From Hanstruepera marina (GTDB taxonomy: Bacteria > Bacteroidota > Bacteroidia > Flavobacteriales > Flavobacteriaceae): DNA of 64,000 nucleotides. The notes beneath the pieces are model-generated. The model was given only the letters and a program-made list of their open reading frames with translations. It made no database searches and was not told where the DNA came from. The stretch lies in assembly GCF_019880635.1 (NCBI RefSeq), contig NZ_JAINVX010000001.1, positions 310,001 to 374,000 of the forward strand, written 5' to 3'. Of this stretch, positions 52,876-61,343 are shown in pieces. Positions within the stretch are counted from its first letter, which is position 1; each line of letters begins with the position of its first letter. The translations under genes were made by a program, and so were the position numbers.

Positions 52876-53685
52876 ATGAAAAACAATAAATATAAAATTT
52901 TGGTATTGTCAGATTTAAAGGACGCTACCAATAATGTACTAAAAAACACGGCCAGTTTATCAAAAATGATAAATGGTGAGATTAGTTTTTTTCATGTAAA
53001 AAAACCAACAGACATTATTGAAAGAGAAAGCCAGCTATCGGCTTTTAGAACAATTAATGAAAATCATACTACCGTAAAAAAGCGTATAGAACATTTTGTA
53101 GGCTCTTTAAAAGATCAAGGAATTCCTGTTGACTTTAGTTATGCTTTTGGTAACGTTAAGAATGAAATAGAGAATTATATTGCTAAAAATAAACCTGATA
53201 TAATTGTTTTGGGCAAACGAAATTCAAATCCTGTTAATTTAATGGGGGACAACATTACAGATTTCGTATTGAAAGTGCACAATGGTTTTGTAATGATTGC
53301 CGATAGCGAGAATATTCTAGAGGCCGACAAATCTTTGTCGGTTGGATTGCTTAATGGCAAAGAATGGTTTAAAAATGTGAGTTTTTCAGAAAATTTACTC
53401 AAGTATGTTAAAACTCCAATAAAGTCATTCAGGGTTGTCAATAATAATGTTGTAACTGAAGAGAACAAACAATCAGATATAAAAACTGTTGAATATGTTT
53501 TTGAACGAAATGACAATACTATTCAGAATTTATCTAACTACTTATCAAAGAGCAATGTAAATTTATTACTGGTAGATAGTAATTTTAAGAATACAAACCC
53601 AAAAGAAGGTTTAAAACCATCAGATATCAAAAGTGTTATTAACCAACTTAATATTCCACTTTTAATATCAAATAATAAAATTTAG
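52876..53685 (+). CDS. Universal stress protein family, tandem UspA-like domains
   Basis: This 269-residue cytoplasmic protein resembles UspA: the first half has ILVLSDLKDATNNVLKNTASL, a conserved VKNEIENYIAKNKPDIIVLGKR and NGFVMIADS. The second half is a diverged copy (VNLLLVDSNF, LNIPLLIS). The ATP-binding glycine motif GxxG-9x-GS is not clear, so nucleotide binding is uncertain. I chose the ATG at 52876; a TTG six bases earlier would also fit the frame. Its place between SulP and carbonic anhydrase genes suggests a regulatory role in transport, which is inference. Confidence 0.78.
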   Translation: MKNNKYKILVLSDLKDATNNVLKNTASLSKMINGEISFFHVKKPTDIIERESQLSAFRTINENHTTVKKRIEHFVGSLKDQGIPVDFSYAFGNVKNEIENYIAKNKPDIIVLGKRNSNPVNLMGDNITDFVLKVHNGFVMIADSENILEADKSLSVGLLNGKEWFKNVSFSENLLKYVKTPIKSFRVVNNNVVTEENKQSDIKTVEYVFERNDNTIQNLSNYLSKSNVNLLLVDSNFKNTNPKEGLKPSDIKSVINQLNIPLLISNNKI

Positions 53686-53713
53686 TAAATTAAAAAGATA
53701 AAACGAAATAATT

Positions 53714-54343
53714 ATGAAAGCACATACTAGAGAAACACAAGCAACAATGACTCCTGAAAAGTCATTGCAATTTTTACAAGAAGGAAACTTAAGATTTCAA
53801 AATAATTTAAAAGCAAACAGAAATTTACTGGAGCAAGTTAATGATACAAGTGATGGTCAATTTCCTTTTGCAACTATTTTAAGCTGTATAGATTCGCGAG
53901 TGTCAGCCGAGTTGGTTTTTGACCAAGGTTTAGGAGATATTTTTAGTGTAAGAATAGCGGGAAATTTTGTGAACGAAGATATTTTAGGAAGTATGGAGTT
54001 TGCCTGCAAATTAGCTGGCACAAAACTAATTGTAGTGTTGGGGCATACAAGCTGTGGTGCTGTAAAAGGGGCTTGTGACGATGCTAAATTAGGAAATTTA
54101 ACAGGCATGTTAAGTAAGATTAAACCAGCAGTAAATGCAGTAGTCGAGCCGCAGGATACAAGTTTAAGAAACTCTAAAAATTTGGAATTTGTAGATAATG
54201 TTTCAGCTAAAAATGTCCAACTAACAATTGATAGAATTGTAGAAGAAAGTGAAGTTTTAGCCGATATGCAGAACAACGGCGAAATTATGATTATTGGCGC
54301 AATGTATGATATCAATACAGGCGAAGTAACTTTTTATGAATAA
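53714..54343 (+). CDS. Beta-class carbonic anhydrase, module 1
   Basis: This 209-residue enzyme interconverts CO2 and bicarbonate. Zinc ligands are visible as Cys58, His111 and Cys114, and the Asp60-Arg62 catalytic dyad lies in LSCIDSR; GHTSCGAVKGA is the second motif. There is no signal peptide, so it is cytoplasmic. Pairing with a SulP transporter and a UspA-like gene suggests it uses or supplies imported bicarbonate. A terminator follows 40 bases after the stop, ending module 1. Confidence 0.92.
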   Translation: MKAHTRETQATMTPEKSLQFLQEGNLRFQNNLKANRNLLEQVNDTSDGQFPFATILSCIDSRVSAELVFDQGLGDIFSVRIAGNFVNEDILGSMEFACKLAGTKLIVVLGHTSCGAVKGACDDAKLGNLTGMLSKIKPAVNAVVEPQDTSLRNSKNLEFVDNVSAKNVQLTIDRIVEESEVLADMQNNGEIMIIGAMYDINTGEVTFYE

Positions 54344-54382
54344 GGAGTTCATTTTTTAAAGCTTTTAAAATAAAAAATATTT

Positions 54383-54420
54383 GGCAGAGACAGCCTTTTT
54401 GGTTGTCTTTGCCTTTTTTT
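54383..54420 (+). terminator. Intrinsic terminator of the first SulP-Usp-CA unit
   Basis: GGCAGAGACAGCC (54383-54395) pairs with GGTTGTCTTTGCC (54401-54413), 13 pairs including two G-U pairs, across a TTTTT loop and followed by seven T. Confidence 0.85.
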
Positions 54421-54487
54421 ATTTAAGAAAGAGTTTTAAAATAAAAAACTGTAAATTAGGGCAAGACCAAAATCAATAGAATTTACC

Positions 54488-56356
54488 ATGAAAAAATTAT
54501 TTTCGAATTTACGAGGCGATGCTTTTGGTGGAATTACCGCTGGGATAGTTGCTTTGCCATTGGCGCTAGCTTTTGGAGTGTCTTCGGGTCTTGGGCCTAG
54601 CGCTGGACTTTATGGCGCTATTTTTATAAGCTTTTTTGCTGCCCTTTTTGGAGGTACAAACACCCAAATTTCTGGGCCTACTGCTCCAATGACAGCTGTA
54701 AGTATGGTGGTTATCGCTGGTATAATAGCAACTAATGATGGAGATGTAAATAAAGCACTTCCTGCTATTTTAACGGTTTTTTTATTGGCTGGTCTCATGC
54801 AAATAGGACTTGGTGCAATTGGGTTAGGAAAGTATATTAGGTATATTCCTTATCCTGTTGTTTCTGGTTTTATGACAGCTATTGGAGTTATTATACTGCT
54901 TACTCAAGTACTCCCTTCTTTAGGATATTATCCAAGAGAGGATATGGAATTTGTTCAACAATTTAAACCTGAAGCCGAGGAGTTGATTTTAGAAAACATC
55001 TTACGAGAAGAAGCGGGCGAGGGTATTTTGGTACTTGAAGATTTCAAGGAAACCATAAATCGGGCACATCTTATAACGGAAGACGATATTTTAAAGGAAT
55101 CGCAAACGTTGGCAGCTAAAGAAGCTTCAGGGGCATTGGGCGCTTTAAAGGTTATTCCTAGAGCATTACAGAATATTAGTTGGTTGGAACTGCTTTTAGC
55201 TTTAGGAACCATAGTTATTATATATGGCTTTAAGCGTATAACTACGGTTATACCGAGCACGTTGGTAGCATTAGTGTTGATGTCTGGTATTGCAATGGGC
55301 TTTGCTTTGGATTATAGACCAATTGAAAAGATTCCAGAAGGTTTACCAATCCCTAATTTAGACATTATAACCAGTTTTAAACTAAAAGCTATTGCGCCTT
55401 ACATATTTACTGCACTTACTTTGGCATTGTTGGGAGCTATAGATTCTTTACTAACAAGTGTTGTTGCAGATAATATGACCAAGACCAAACATAAACCTAA
55501 TAAAGAGTTAGTTGGGCAAGGTATAGGCAATTCTATAGCTGCTTTATTTGGAGGTATACCAGGTGCAGGAGCAACCATTAGAACAGTAGTTAACATTAAT
55601 TCTGGAGGAAAAACCAAGCTTTCAGGAATGATAGCAGGTATACTGTTATTGTGTATTTTGTTGATTCCTGGATTACCTAACTTAGCTTCAAAAATCCCAG
55701 CAGCAGTATTGGCAGGAATTTTAATTACCGTTGGTATAGGTGTAATGGACTATAAAGGCTTGAAGGCCATTCCTAGTTTACCAAAAGACATTAGGTTAGG
55801 GCCTATCAAATTCAGTTCAGAAGTTGTTATAATGTTAGTGGTTCTTATACTATCTACTTTTTGGAATCTAGTGTATGCCGTAGGTATTGGGCTTGTATTT
55901 GCATCGCTTATGTTCATGAAAAAAATAGGAGATTTAACAGCAGAACGTTCCGATGTAAAACCTTTAAAAGAAGAAGCTTGGGCAGATGAATCTGAATTTC
56001 CAAGCAATCTTAAAGAGGAAGTGTTTATTAAACACTTAAAAGGGCCTTTGTTTTTTGGTTCTACAAGTGATTTTCAGCAGCTCGCACTTCAAATTCCCAA
56101 TACGGCTAAGACCGTAATTTTAAGATTGGGGCGCATGCAATATATGGACCAGTCAGGGTTGTACGCTATGGAAGATATGCTACAAGATTTAAGTAGTAAA
56201 GGTATTACTGTTTTATTTGTAGACTTACTCAAGCAGCCAAAGTATATGATGGAACGTATTGACATTATTCCTGATATGATACCCAAAGAACATATTTTTA
56301 AGAATTTTAAATCCTGTTTAAACTGGATAAAGGAAAATATTAAAGACACATATTAA
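54488..56356 (+). CDS. SulP-family anion transporter with STAS domain, module 2
   Basis: This 622-residue SulP protein begins KLFSNLRGDAFGGITAGIVALPL and carries GGTNTQISGPTAPMTAV and ADNMTKTKHKPNKELVGQG in the core, then a complete C-terminal STAS domain (about residues 510-622) with GRMQYMDQSGLYAMEDML. It is about 100 residues longer than the module 1 protein. Part of the difference is a hydrophilic insert near residues 150-235, between helices, that module 1 lacks. The function is probably anion (bicarbonate or sulfate) uptake. The carbonic anhydrase gene follows 12 bases after the stop, so this is a second SulP-CA operon. Confidence 0.88.
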   Translation: MKKLFSNLRGDAFGGITAGIVALPLALAFGVSSGLGPSAGLYGAIFISFFAALFGGTNTQISGPTAPMTAVSMVVIAGIIATNDGDVNKALPAILTVFLLAGLMQIGLGAIGLGKYIRYIPYPVVSGFMTAIGVIILLTQVLPSLGYYPREDMEFVQQFKPEAEELILENILREEAGEGILVLEDFKETINRAHLITEDDILKESQTLAAKEASGALGALKVIPRALQNISWLELLLALGTIVIIYGFKRITTVIPSTLVALVLMSGIAMGFALDYRPIEKIPEGLPIPNLDIITSFKLKAIAPYIFTALTLALLGAIDSLLTSVVADNMTKTKHKPNKELVGQGIGNSIAALFGGIPGAGATIRTVVNINSGGKTKLSGMIAGILLLCILLIPGLPNLASKIPAAVLAGILITVGIGVMDYKGLKAIPSLPKDIRLGPIKFSSEVVIMLVVLILSTFWNLVYAVGIGLVFASLMFMKKIGDLTAERSDVKPLKEEAWADESEFPSNLKEEVFIKHLKGPLFFGSTSDFQQLALQIPNTAKTVILRLGRMQYMDQSGLYAMEDMLQDLSSKGITVLFVDLLKQPKYMMERIDIIPDMIPKEHIFKNFKSCLNWIKENIKDTY

Positions 56357-56368
56357 GTTAGAAAAAAC

Positions 56369-56995
56369 ATGAACATTGACAAAGCTTTTGATAATAACAA
56401 AACTTGGATAAAGGAAAAGTTATCTATAGATAGCAACTATTTTGATGAATTGGGAAAAGGCCAGAGCCCAGATTTATTGTACATAGGTTGTTCGGATAGT
56501 CGTGTGACGGCCGAAGAGCTTATGGGAGCCGAACCAGGCGAAGTGTTTGTACATCGTAATATTGCAAACATGGTTTCAGGAACAGATTTGAATGCCATGT
56601 CAGTTGTAGAGTACGCTGTTTCACATTTAAAAGTAAATCATGTTGTAGTATGTGGGCATTATGCATGCGGAGGTGTTAAGGCTGCTATGCAATCTGCAGA
56701 TTTGGGTGTTTTAAATGGTTGGTTGAGAAATATTAGAGATGTATATAGGCTTCATAAAGATGAGTTAAATGCAATTCAAAATGATGAAAGGAAGTATGAC
56801 AGACTGGTTGAACTTAATGTTAAGGAACAATGTGTCAACCTTATTAAAACTGCAGCTGTTCAAAAAGCGTATAGAGATCGAGGTTTAAAAGTCCATGGGT
56901 GGGTTTTTGATGTTCACACCGGAAAACTAATTGACCTTAATATTGATTTTGTAAAGTACTTGAAAGATATTATGGAGATTTATCATTTAGAATAA
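56369..56995 (+). CDS. Beta-class carbonic anhydrase, module 2
   Basis: This 208-residue enzyme has zinc ligands Cys41 (YIGCSDSR), His97 and Cys100 (CGHYACGGVKAAM) and the Asp43-Arg45 dyad. The sequence around EVFVHRNIANMV matches E. coli Can-type enzymes, so it belongs to a different beta subgroup from the module 1 enzyme (ILSCIDSR, GHTSCGAVKG). It has no signal peptide. It is translated from an operon with the upstream SulP gene and is convergent with cvpA. Confidence 0.93.
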   Translation: MNIDKAFDNNKTWIKEKLSIDSNYFDELGKGQSPDLLYIGCSDSRVTAEELMGAEPGEVFVHRNIANMVSGTDLNAMSVVEYAVSHLKVNHVVVCGHYACGGVKAAMQSADLGVLNGWLRNIRDVYRLHKDELNAIQNDERKYDRLVELNVKEQCVNLIKTAAVQKAYRDRGLKVHGWVFDVHTGKLIDLNIDFVKYLKDIMEIYHLE

Positions 56996-56998
56996 TTT

Positions 56999-57028
56999 AA
57001 AAGTTATTAATAAATAGCTTTTTTTATT
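56999..57028. terminator. Bidirectional terminator between carbonic anhydrase and cvpA
   Basis: AAAAGTTAT (56999-57007) pairs with ATAGCTTTT (57014-57022) with one G-U pair, and T-runs continue on both strands. The stem is AT-rich, so strength is uncertain. Confidence 0.5.
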
Positions 57029-57542
57029 CGGTTTCAATTTCGCCTTGATTGTCTATGTCATCAGCCTTTATAATGGTTGGGAACAACATGGGAGCTAAAG
57101 ATTTTATAGGTTCGTATAAAATGGAGTCTTGAGTGTGTTCCTCGTCCACAAATGTAATGGTGCTATTCATCTTATCGAAAATAATGAGTAAGATGCTTAA
57201 TATTAAACCTATTTTTAGAATACCAAAAATACCTCCAAGCAACTTATTCAAAAACCCTAGAGCAGCAAAATCGGCTAATTTGGTAAGTGCTTTACCGGCT
57301 AAGGCAATTACCAATACTATAATAATAAAAGTGATAGCAAAAGCTGTTATGTTTATGGTTTTCTCACTCCAATCCACATGCTCAATTAACAAATCTGCAA
57401 CATAGTAGCTAAAATGAATTGCACCATAAATTCCTGCAATAAGTGCAACTAACGATGCTACTTCAACAAAAAAACCTTTGAAAAAGCCTCGAATTAGTCC
57501 GAAACCCAATAATGCAACTAGTACAATGTCTATTATAGCCAT
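57024..57542 (-). CDS. cvpA: CvpA family membrane protein
   Basis: This 172-residue protein has four transmembrane helices over about residues 1-125 (start MAIIDIVLVALLGFGLIRGFFKGF divided over the first helix and loop) and the CvpA fold, with a short acidic C-terminal tail. CvpA is required for colicin V export in E. coli and has roles in envelope stress resistance; the biochemical function is unknown. It is divergent from the 118-residue ORF, sharing a short promoter region with two -7 boxes. Confidence 0.85.
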   Translation of the reverse strand: MAIIDIVLVALLGFGLIRGFFKGFFVEVASLVALIAGIYGAIHFSYYVADLLIEHVDWSEKTINITAFAITFIIIVLVIALAGKALTKLADFAALGFLNKLLGGIFGILKIGLILSILLIIFDKMNSTITFVDEEHTQDSILYEPIKSLAPMLFPTIIKADDIDNQGEIETE

Positions 57543-57560
57543 AACTCAAAACATTTTAAG

Positions 57561-57568
57561 CAAATATA
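57561..57568 (-). promoter_or_regulatory. Candidate -7 box for cvpA
   Basis: TATATTTG on the minus strand lies 18 bases upstream of the cvpA start and matches TAnnTTTG. No good TTTG is found at the 19-base spacing. Confidence 0.4.
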
Positions 57569-57592
57569 AAGTATTGCTATCTATCTACTTTG

Positions 57593-57600
57593 TAACTTTG
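57593..57600 (+). promoter_or_regulatory. Candidate -7 box for the gene at 57617
   Basis: TAACTTTG matches TAnnTTTG, 16 bases before the start codon, and a TTG lies 16 bases further upstream (57574-57576). It faces the cvpA box across 24 bases, so the divergent promoters overlap. Confidence 0.45.
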
Positions 57601-57616
57601 CTTTTTTAAAATTATT

Positions 57617-57973
57617 ATGTCCAGAGACGAAGAATTAAAACAACGATGGGAATTGGTAGTTAGCAAGTTATCCAAACAATTTGCTGATGGTGACATACTG
57701 GATTTAGACGCTATAATTTATTTAATAGGTGTTCAGGAACTAGGGCAATTTAATAGAAAATTTAAAAAAGACCACAAGCTCGATCTCATGCACATTGCCA
57801 TTTGTAGGTTGCTAGAGCCTTATGGTTACTATGAATTTGATTATTATGATGATGATAAATGGCCACATTACAAAGTAAAAGAACAACTACCAAACTTAAA
57901 AGCAGGTGAGCAAAGCGTGCTTATGAAAGAAGCCATTGTAAACTATTTTCTTGAAGCCGAGTTTATAGAATAA
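57617..57973 (+). CDS. Conserved small cytoplasmic protein upstream of pheS
   Basis: This 118-residue soluble protein has no signal peptide or membrane segment. Visible features are LDLDAIIYLIGVQELGQF, a run of Tyr and Asp (FDYYDDDKWPHY), and a final helix with KEAIVNYFLEAEFIE. Its length and place before pheS recur in Flavobacteria, but I know no function. A -7 box is close upstream. The pheS gene follows after 35 bases that contain their own promoter-like box, so they may not share one mRNA. Confidence 0.7.
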   Translation: MSRDEELKQRWELVVSKLSKQFADGDILDLDAIIYLIGVQELGQFNRKFKKDHKLDLMHIAICRLLEPYGYYEFDYYDDDKWPHYKVKEQLPNLKAGEQSVLMKEAIVNYFLEAEFIE

Positions 57974-57981
57974 AGATTTAT

Positions 57982-57989
57982 TAAATTTG
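57982..57989 (+). promoter_or_regulatory. Candidate -7 box for pheS
   Basis: TAAATTTG matches TAnnTTTG and lies 19 bases before the pheS start codon. The -33 position does not match well. Confidence 0.4.
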
Positions 57990-58008
57990 CACGCATTTTA
58001 GAGATATC

Positions 58009-59028
58009 ATGATAGATAAATTAAAAGAATTAATTGCTGAGGCCGAAGCGTTTAGCACACAATCTAAAGAAGAGGTTGAAGCTTTTCGTATTAAGTATTT
58101 AGGAAAAAAAGGGTTGCTTAATGATTATTTTAAGGAATTCAAAAACGTGGCTAACGATCAAAAAAAGGAATTTGGTCAGGTAATTAATACCTTAAAGAAA
58201 ACAGCTGAAGACAAGGTAAATGCCTTAAAGGAAGAACTAGAGAGTAAGGAAGAAGTCAAAGGTGTTTATGGTGATTTGTCACGTCCTGGTGAACCAATTG
58301 AAATTGGAGCCAGACATCCCATCTCCATTGTTAAAAACCAAATTATTGATATCTTTTCGCGAATTGGATTTAATGTGAGTGAAGGCCCAGAAATTGAGGA
58401 TGACTGGCACAATTTTACAGCATTGAATTTACCGGAATATCATCCTGCGCGTGATATGCAGGATACCTTTTTTATTCAAACCAATCCAGATATTTTATTG
58501 CGTACACACACCAGTTCGGTACAAGTGCGTTATATGGAAAACAACAAACCACCTATTCGTACCATTTCTCCTGGACGTGTTTACAGAAATGAAGCGATTT
58601 CAGCACGATCACACTGCTTTTTCCACCAAGTAGAAGGTTTATATATTGATAAAGACGTTAGCTTTGCCGATTTAAAGCAAACCTTGCAATATTTCACTAC
58701 TGAAATGTTTGGTAAGTCTAAAATCAGATTGCGTCCATCCTATTTTCCATTTACCGAGCCAAGTGCTGAAGTAGATGTATATTGGGGGCTTGAGACAGAG
58801 ACTGATTATAGAATAACGAAGGGAACAGGATGGCTTGAAATTATGGGCTGTGGTATGGTTGATCCCAATGTTTTGGAAAACTGCGGTATAGATTCTAAAA
58901 CCTATTCAGGTTTTGCTTTTGGTATGGGTATTGATCGTATAGCCATGCTCTTGCATCAAATTGGCGATATTCGTCTGTTGAGCGAGAATGATGTACGCTT
59001 TTTAGAGCAGTTTAAGTCGGCACTTTAA
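58009..59028 (+). CDS. pheS: Phenylalanine-tRNA ligase alpha subunit
   Basis: This 339-residue class II aminoacyl-tRNA synthetase subunit has an N-terminal coiled-coil arm (about residues 1-90) and the catalytic core: motif 2 with RVYRNEAISARSHCFFHQVEG and motif 3 with GFAFGMGIDRIAML. It forms an alpha2-beta2 enzyme with PheT, whose gene is not in the window. The length is standard. It is followed at 6 bases by a 131-residue ORF of unknown function. Confidence 0.96.
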   Translation: MIDKLKELIAEAEAFSTQSKEEVEAFRIKYLGKKGLLNDYFKEFKNVANDQKKEFGQVINTLKKTAEDKVNALKEELESKEEVKGVYGDLSRPGEPIEIGARHPISIVKNQIIDIFSRIGFNVSEGPEIEDDWHNFTALNLPEYHPARDMQDTFFIQTNPDILLRTHTSSVQVRYMENNKPPIRTISPGRVYRNEAISARSHCFFHQVEGLYIDKDVSFADLKQTLQYFTTEMFGKSKIRLRPSYFPFTEPSAEVDVYWGLETETDYRITKGTGWLEIMGCGMVDPNVLENCGIDSKTYSGFAFGMGIDRIAMLLHQIGDIRLLSENDVRFLEQFKSAL

Positions 59029-59034
59029 GGCGTA

Positions 59035-59430
59035 ATGAAAAAAGACATCCAAATTCCAAAAGTTACTGACGTTTATGTAGCTGTTGTCAACGAGTTTAAT
59101 AAGGAGCACCAAACGTACGATTGGAATGCCTACATTATCAACAACAAGGAAGTTGATTTAGATACCATTTTAATTACTACTAAGGGCTATAGCGCCGATA
59201 AAATAACACCTGTTATGCGGCATACCATCAAAATGCTACCTGCCAGAAGCTTCGCCAAAATAGAATATTTGCAAGAAGCGGTGTTAAAGCTTAATAACGA
59301 GTTTAAAGTTACTTTTTTTGAAGGCAATACGATGTACGACAAGACCTACTTGTTTAGAAAAAATACCATTAACAAAAATGCCCTGCAAAACTTACCTTTA
59401 ATGCAGGAAAAAGGGGTGTTGGTGAAATAG
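59035..59430 (+). CDS. Conserved protein downstream of pheS
   Basis: This 131-residue soluble protein starts six bases after pheS, so it is probably cotranscribed. Features include VTDVYVAVVNEFN, WNAYIINNKEVDLDTILITTKGY and FKVTFFEGNTMYDKTYLF, suggesting an alpha+beta domain. I do not recognise a characterised family. It carries no signal peptide. The bases after it hold no clear terminator. Confidence 0.7.
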   Translation: MKKDIQIPKVTDVYVAVVNEFNKEHQTYDWNAYIINNKEVDLDTILITTKGYSADKITPVMRHTIKMLPARSFAKIEYLQEAVLKLNNEFKVTFFEGNTMYDKTYLFRKNTINKNALQNLPLMQEKGVLVK

Positions 59431-59513
59431 TTTCGTTTACGTTCTGATATGAATTGTTTATATCAGTTGTGAACGAATTTCGACTATTTTTTTGGGAATG
59501 TAAAAATCAGCAA

Positions 59514-60203
59514 TTAAAATCTTGTGTTAAATTTTATGGGTTCGGGGCAATCTCCTAATATCATTATTTTCTTGTCAATATTATGATATGATTGTAAAAT
59601 TTCAGTAGCATGTGGCTGATTAAGCAAATCGATTTGAAGTTGTTGATTATAAATTCCATTAGGCATGTTTTCGTATTTCAACCATCTTTCATAACCATAA
59701 ATACCTTCAAATACAGGCAAGTGATTAACCGAAGTTTTACTAATAATATAATATTTAGTAATTAATCCTTTTTTTCTTTTTTCTTTTTTTGGTTTGTTTT
59801 TCAGTTCTATTTTATGCAAATAGTAGTTGTTACCTTCTATTAAAGTATCCTTTGTAGATTCAAGTATGTTATCTTTAATTTTAATTTTTTTTGTTTGTAT
59901 TTCGACATTTTTACATGAAATGTTTATAAATCTTGATTTATAAAATTCTGATTTTAAAAGTTTTACTTTAGAATATGCCTTGCCATGATGCCTAAGCACT
60001 AACTCAAAAAATGAGCTATCAGCTTCTTTTAATATTCCTACATAACTATTGTCTTTTGAATTGGTTAAGTAATATTTAGCTTCAGTAAAATTCTGTTTGT
60101 GAAAAGTTATTTCATATTCAAGTAAATAATCAAAAACAAATTCACGTTTTTGAGAAAAACTTAAGGCAGTTATAAATAGTAGATTTAGTAAAATATATTT
60201 CAT
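59514..60203 (-). CDS. Exported hypothetical protein
   Basis: This 229-residue protein has a signal peptide (ILLNLLFITALSFSQ) and then a beta-rich, lysine-rich body with no recognised domain. Two cysteines are present (NISCKNVEI and GDCPEPI). It is downstream of gpsA on the same strand by six bases, so the two are probably cotranscribed, but no functional link is apparent. It may be a lineage-specific exported protein. Confidence 0.65.
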   Translation of the reverse strand: MKYILLNLLFITALSFSQKREFVFDYLLEYEITFHKQNFTEAKYYLTNSKDNSYVGILKEADSSFFELVLRHHGKAYSKVKLLKSEFYKSRFINISCKNVEIQTKKIKIKDNILESTKDTLIEGNNYYLHKIELKNKPKKEKRKKGLITKYYIISKTSVNHLPVFEGIYGYERWLKYENMPNGIYNQQLQIDLLNQPHATEILQSYHNIDKKIMILGDCPEPIKFNTRF

Positions 60204-60209
60204 ATTGCT

Positions 60210-61211
60210 CTAATCTAGCTTCTCGGTTAGTTTTTTAAACACCTTTTTGGCATCTTTCCCATCGTAAAGAATATCGTAGACGGCATTAATAATTGGTAAT
60301 CGGGTTTTCTTTTTGTTCTTCTCGTTGAGTAAATGCGCGCTTTTGGTAGCATAATAGCCTTCGGCAACCATATTCATTTCCATCATGGCACTTTTTACGG
60401 TGTAACCTTTACCTATCATATTGCCAAACATGCGGTTTCTGGAAAACACCGAGTAACCCGTAACCAATAAGTCACCCAAATATGCCGAGTTGTTAATGTT
60501 GCGTTTCATTTTGTGCATTTTCTTAATAAAACGCTTCATTTCGCGTATGGCATTACTCATCAACACACTCTGAAAATTATCACCATAACCCAAGCCATGA
60601 GCTATTCCTGCGGCAATAGCATATATGTTTTTTAGCATCACCGCATATTCAGTACCAATAATATCATCGCTTATTTTGGTCTTTATATAGTCGCTTGATA
60701 AGGCATTGGCAATGGTTTGTGCTTTTTTGGCATCGGCACAAGAAATGGTTAAATACGATAAGCGCTCCAGAGCCACCTCTTCGGCATGACAAGGACCAGC
60801 AATCACCGCAATGTTTTCAAAAGGAATGTGGTAAATGTCATGAAAATGCTCACCAACCAATAAACCCGATTCAGGAATAATACCTTTTACGGCTGAAACG
60901 ATTATTTTACCCGTAATATCGACAGTGAGTTTTTCCAACTCACTATGCATAAAAGCCGATGGAATAACAAAAATCAATACATCGGCATAGCTGGCCATTT
61001 CATTAATATCATTACTCAACTTAAGCTGATCGACCTTAAACTCAACCGAACTTAAATAACTGGGGTTATGGTACTCTTTTAAAATGTGTTCTTTAGCATA
61101 AACACTGCGCATGTACCAACCAACTTCCTTTAAATTTTCCGATAACATTTTTACAATAGCTGTTGCCCAGCTACCTGCTCCAAATACCGCATACTTTAAA
61201 GGTTTGTCCAT
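60210..61211 (-). CDS. gpsA: Glycerol-3-phosphate dehydrogenase [NAD(P)+]
   Basis: This 333-residue enzyme reduces dihydroxyacetone phosphate to sn-glycerol-3-phosphate for phospholipid synthesis. The Rossmann motif GAGSWATAI, the VIPSAFM strand, SAVKGIIPESG with the substrate lysine, VIAGPCHAEEVA and KNIYAIAAGI are intact. Length is standard. The promoter visible at 61235-61265 suggests that it heads a short operon with the exported protein gene. Confidence 0.95.
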   Translation of the reverse strand: MDKPLKYAVFGAGSWATAIVKMLSENLKEVGWYMRSVYAKEHILKEYHNPSYLSSVEFKVDQLKLSNDINEMASYADVLIFVIPSAFMHSELEKLTVDITGKIIVSAVKGIIPESGLLVGEHFHDIYHIPFENIAVIAGPCHAEEVALERLSYLTISCADAKKAQTIANALSSDYIKTKISDDIIGTEYAVMLKNIYAIAAGIAHGLGYGDNFQSVLMSNAIREMKRFIKKMHKMKRNINNSAYLGDLLVTGYSVFSRNRMFGNMIGKGYTVKSAMMEMNMVAEGYYATKSAHLLNEKNKKKTRLPIINAVYDILYDGKDAKKVFKKLTEKLD

Positions 61212-61234
61212 AAACTCTTAATTGTTTTACAAAT

Positions 61235-61265
61235 CAAAAGTACACAAAAAATGCCGCTTTAAAAA
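61235..61265 (-). promoter_or_regulatory. Probable gpsA promoter
   Basis: On the minus strand TACTTTTG (61235-61242) matches TAnnTTTG, with TTTT (61262-61265) at a 19-base spacing, a three-of-four match to the -33. The start codon is 24 bases downstream. Confidence 0.5.
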
Positions 61266-61343
61266 CATCTGATTTAGAGAAGCTTTTGGTTTTTGGCACA
61301 TGTTTTGAAATGTGTTAAGTAATAACTTTAAAACGAGAGCCCT

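Noticed and set aside
53857-54315. 152-codon open frame opposite the first carbonic anhydrase
   Set aside because: It is antisense to an enzyme with all zinc ligands intact; the product is low-information.
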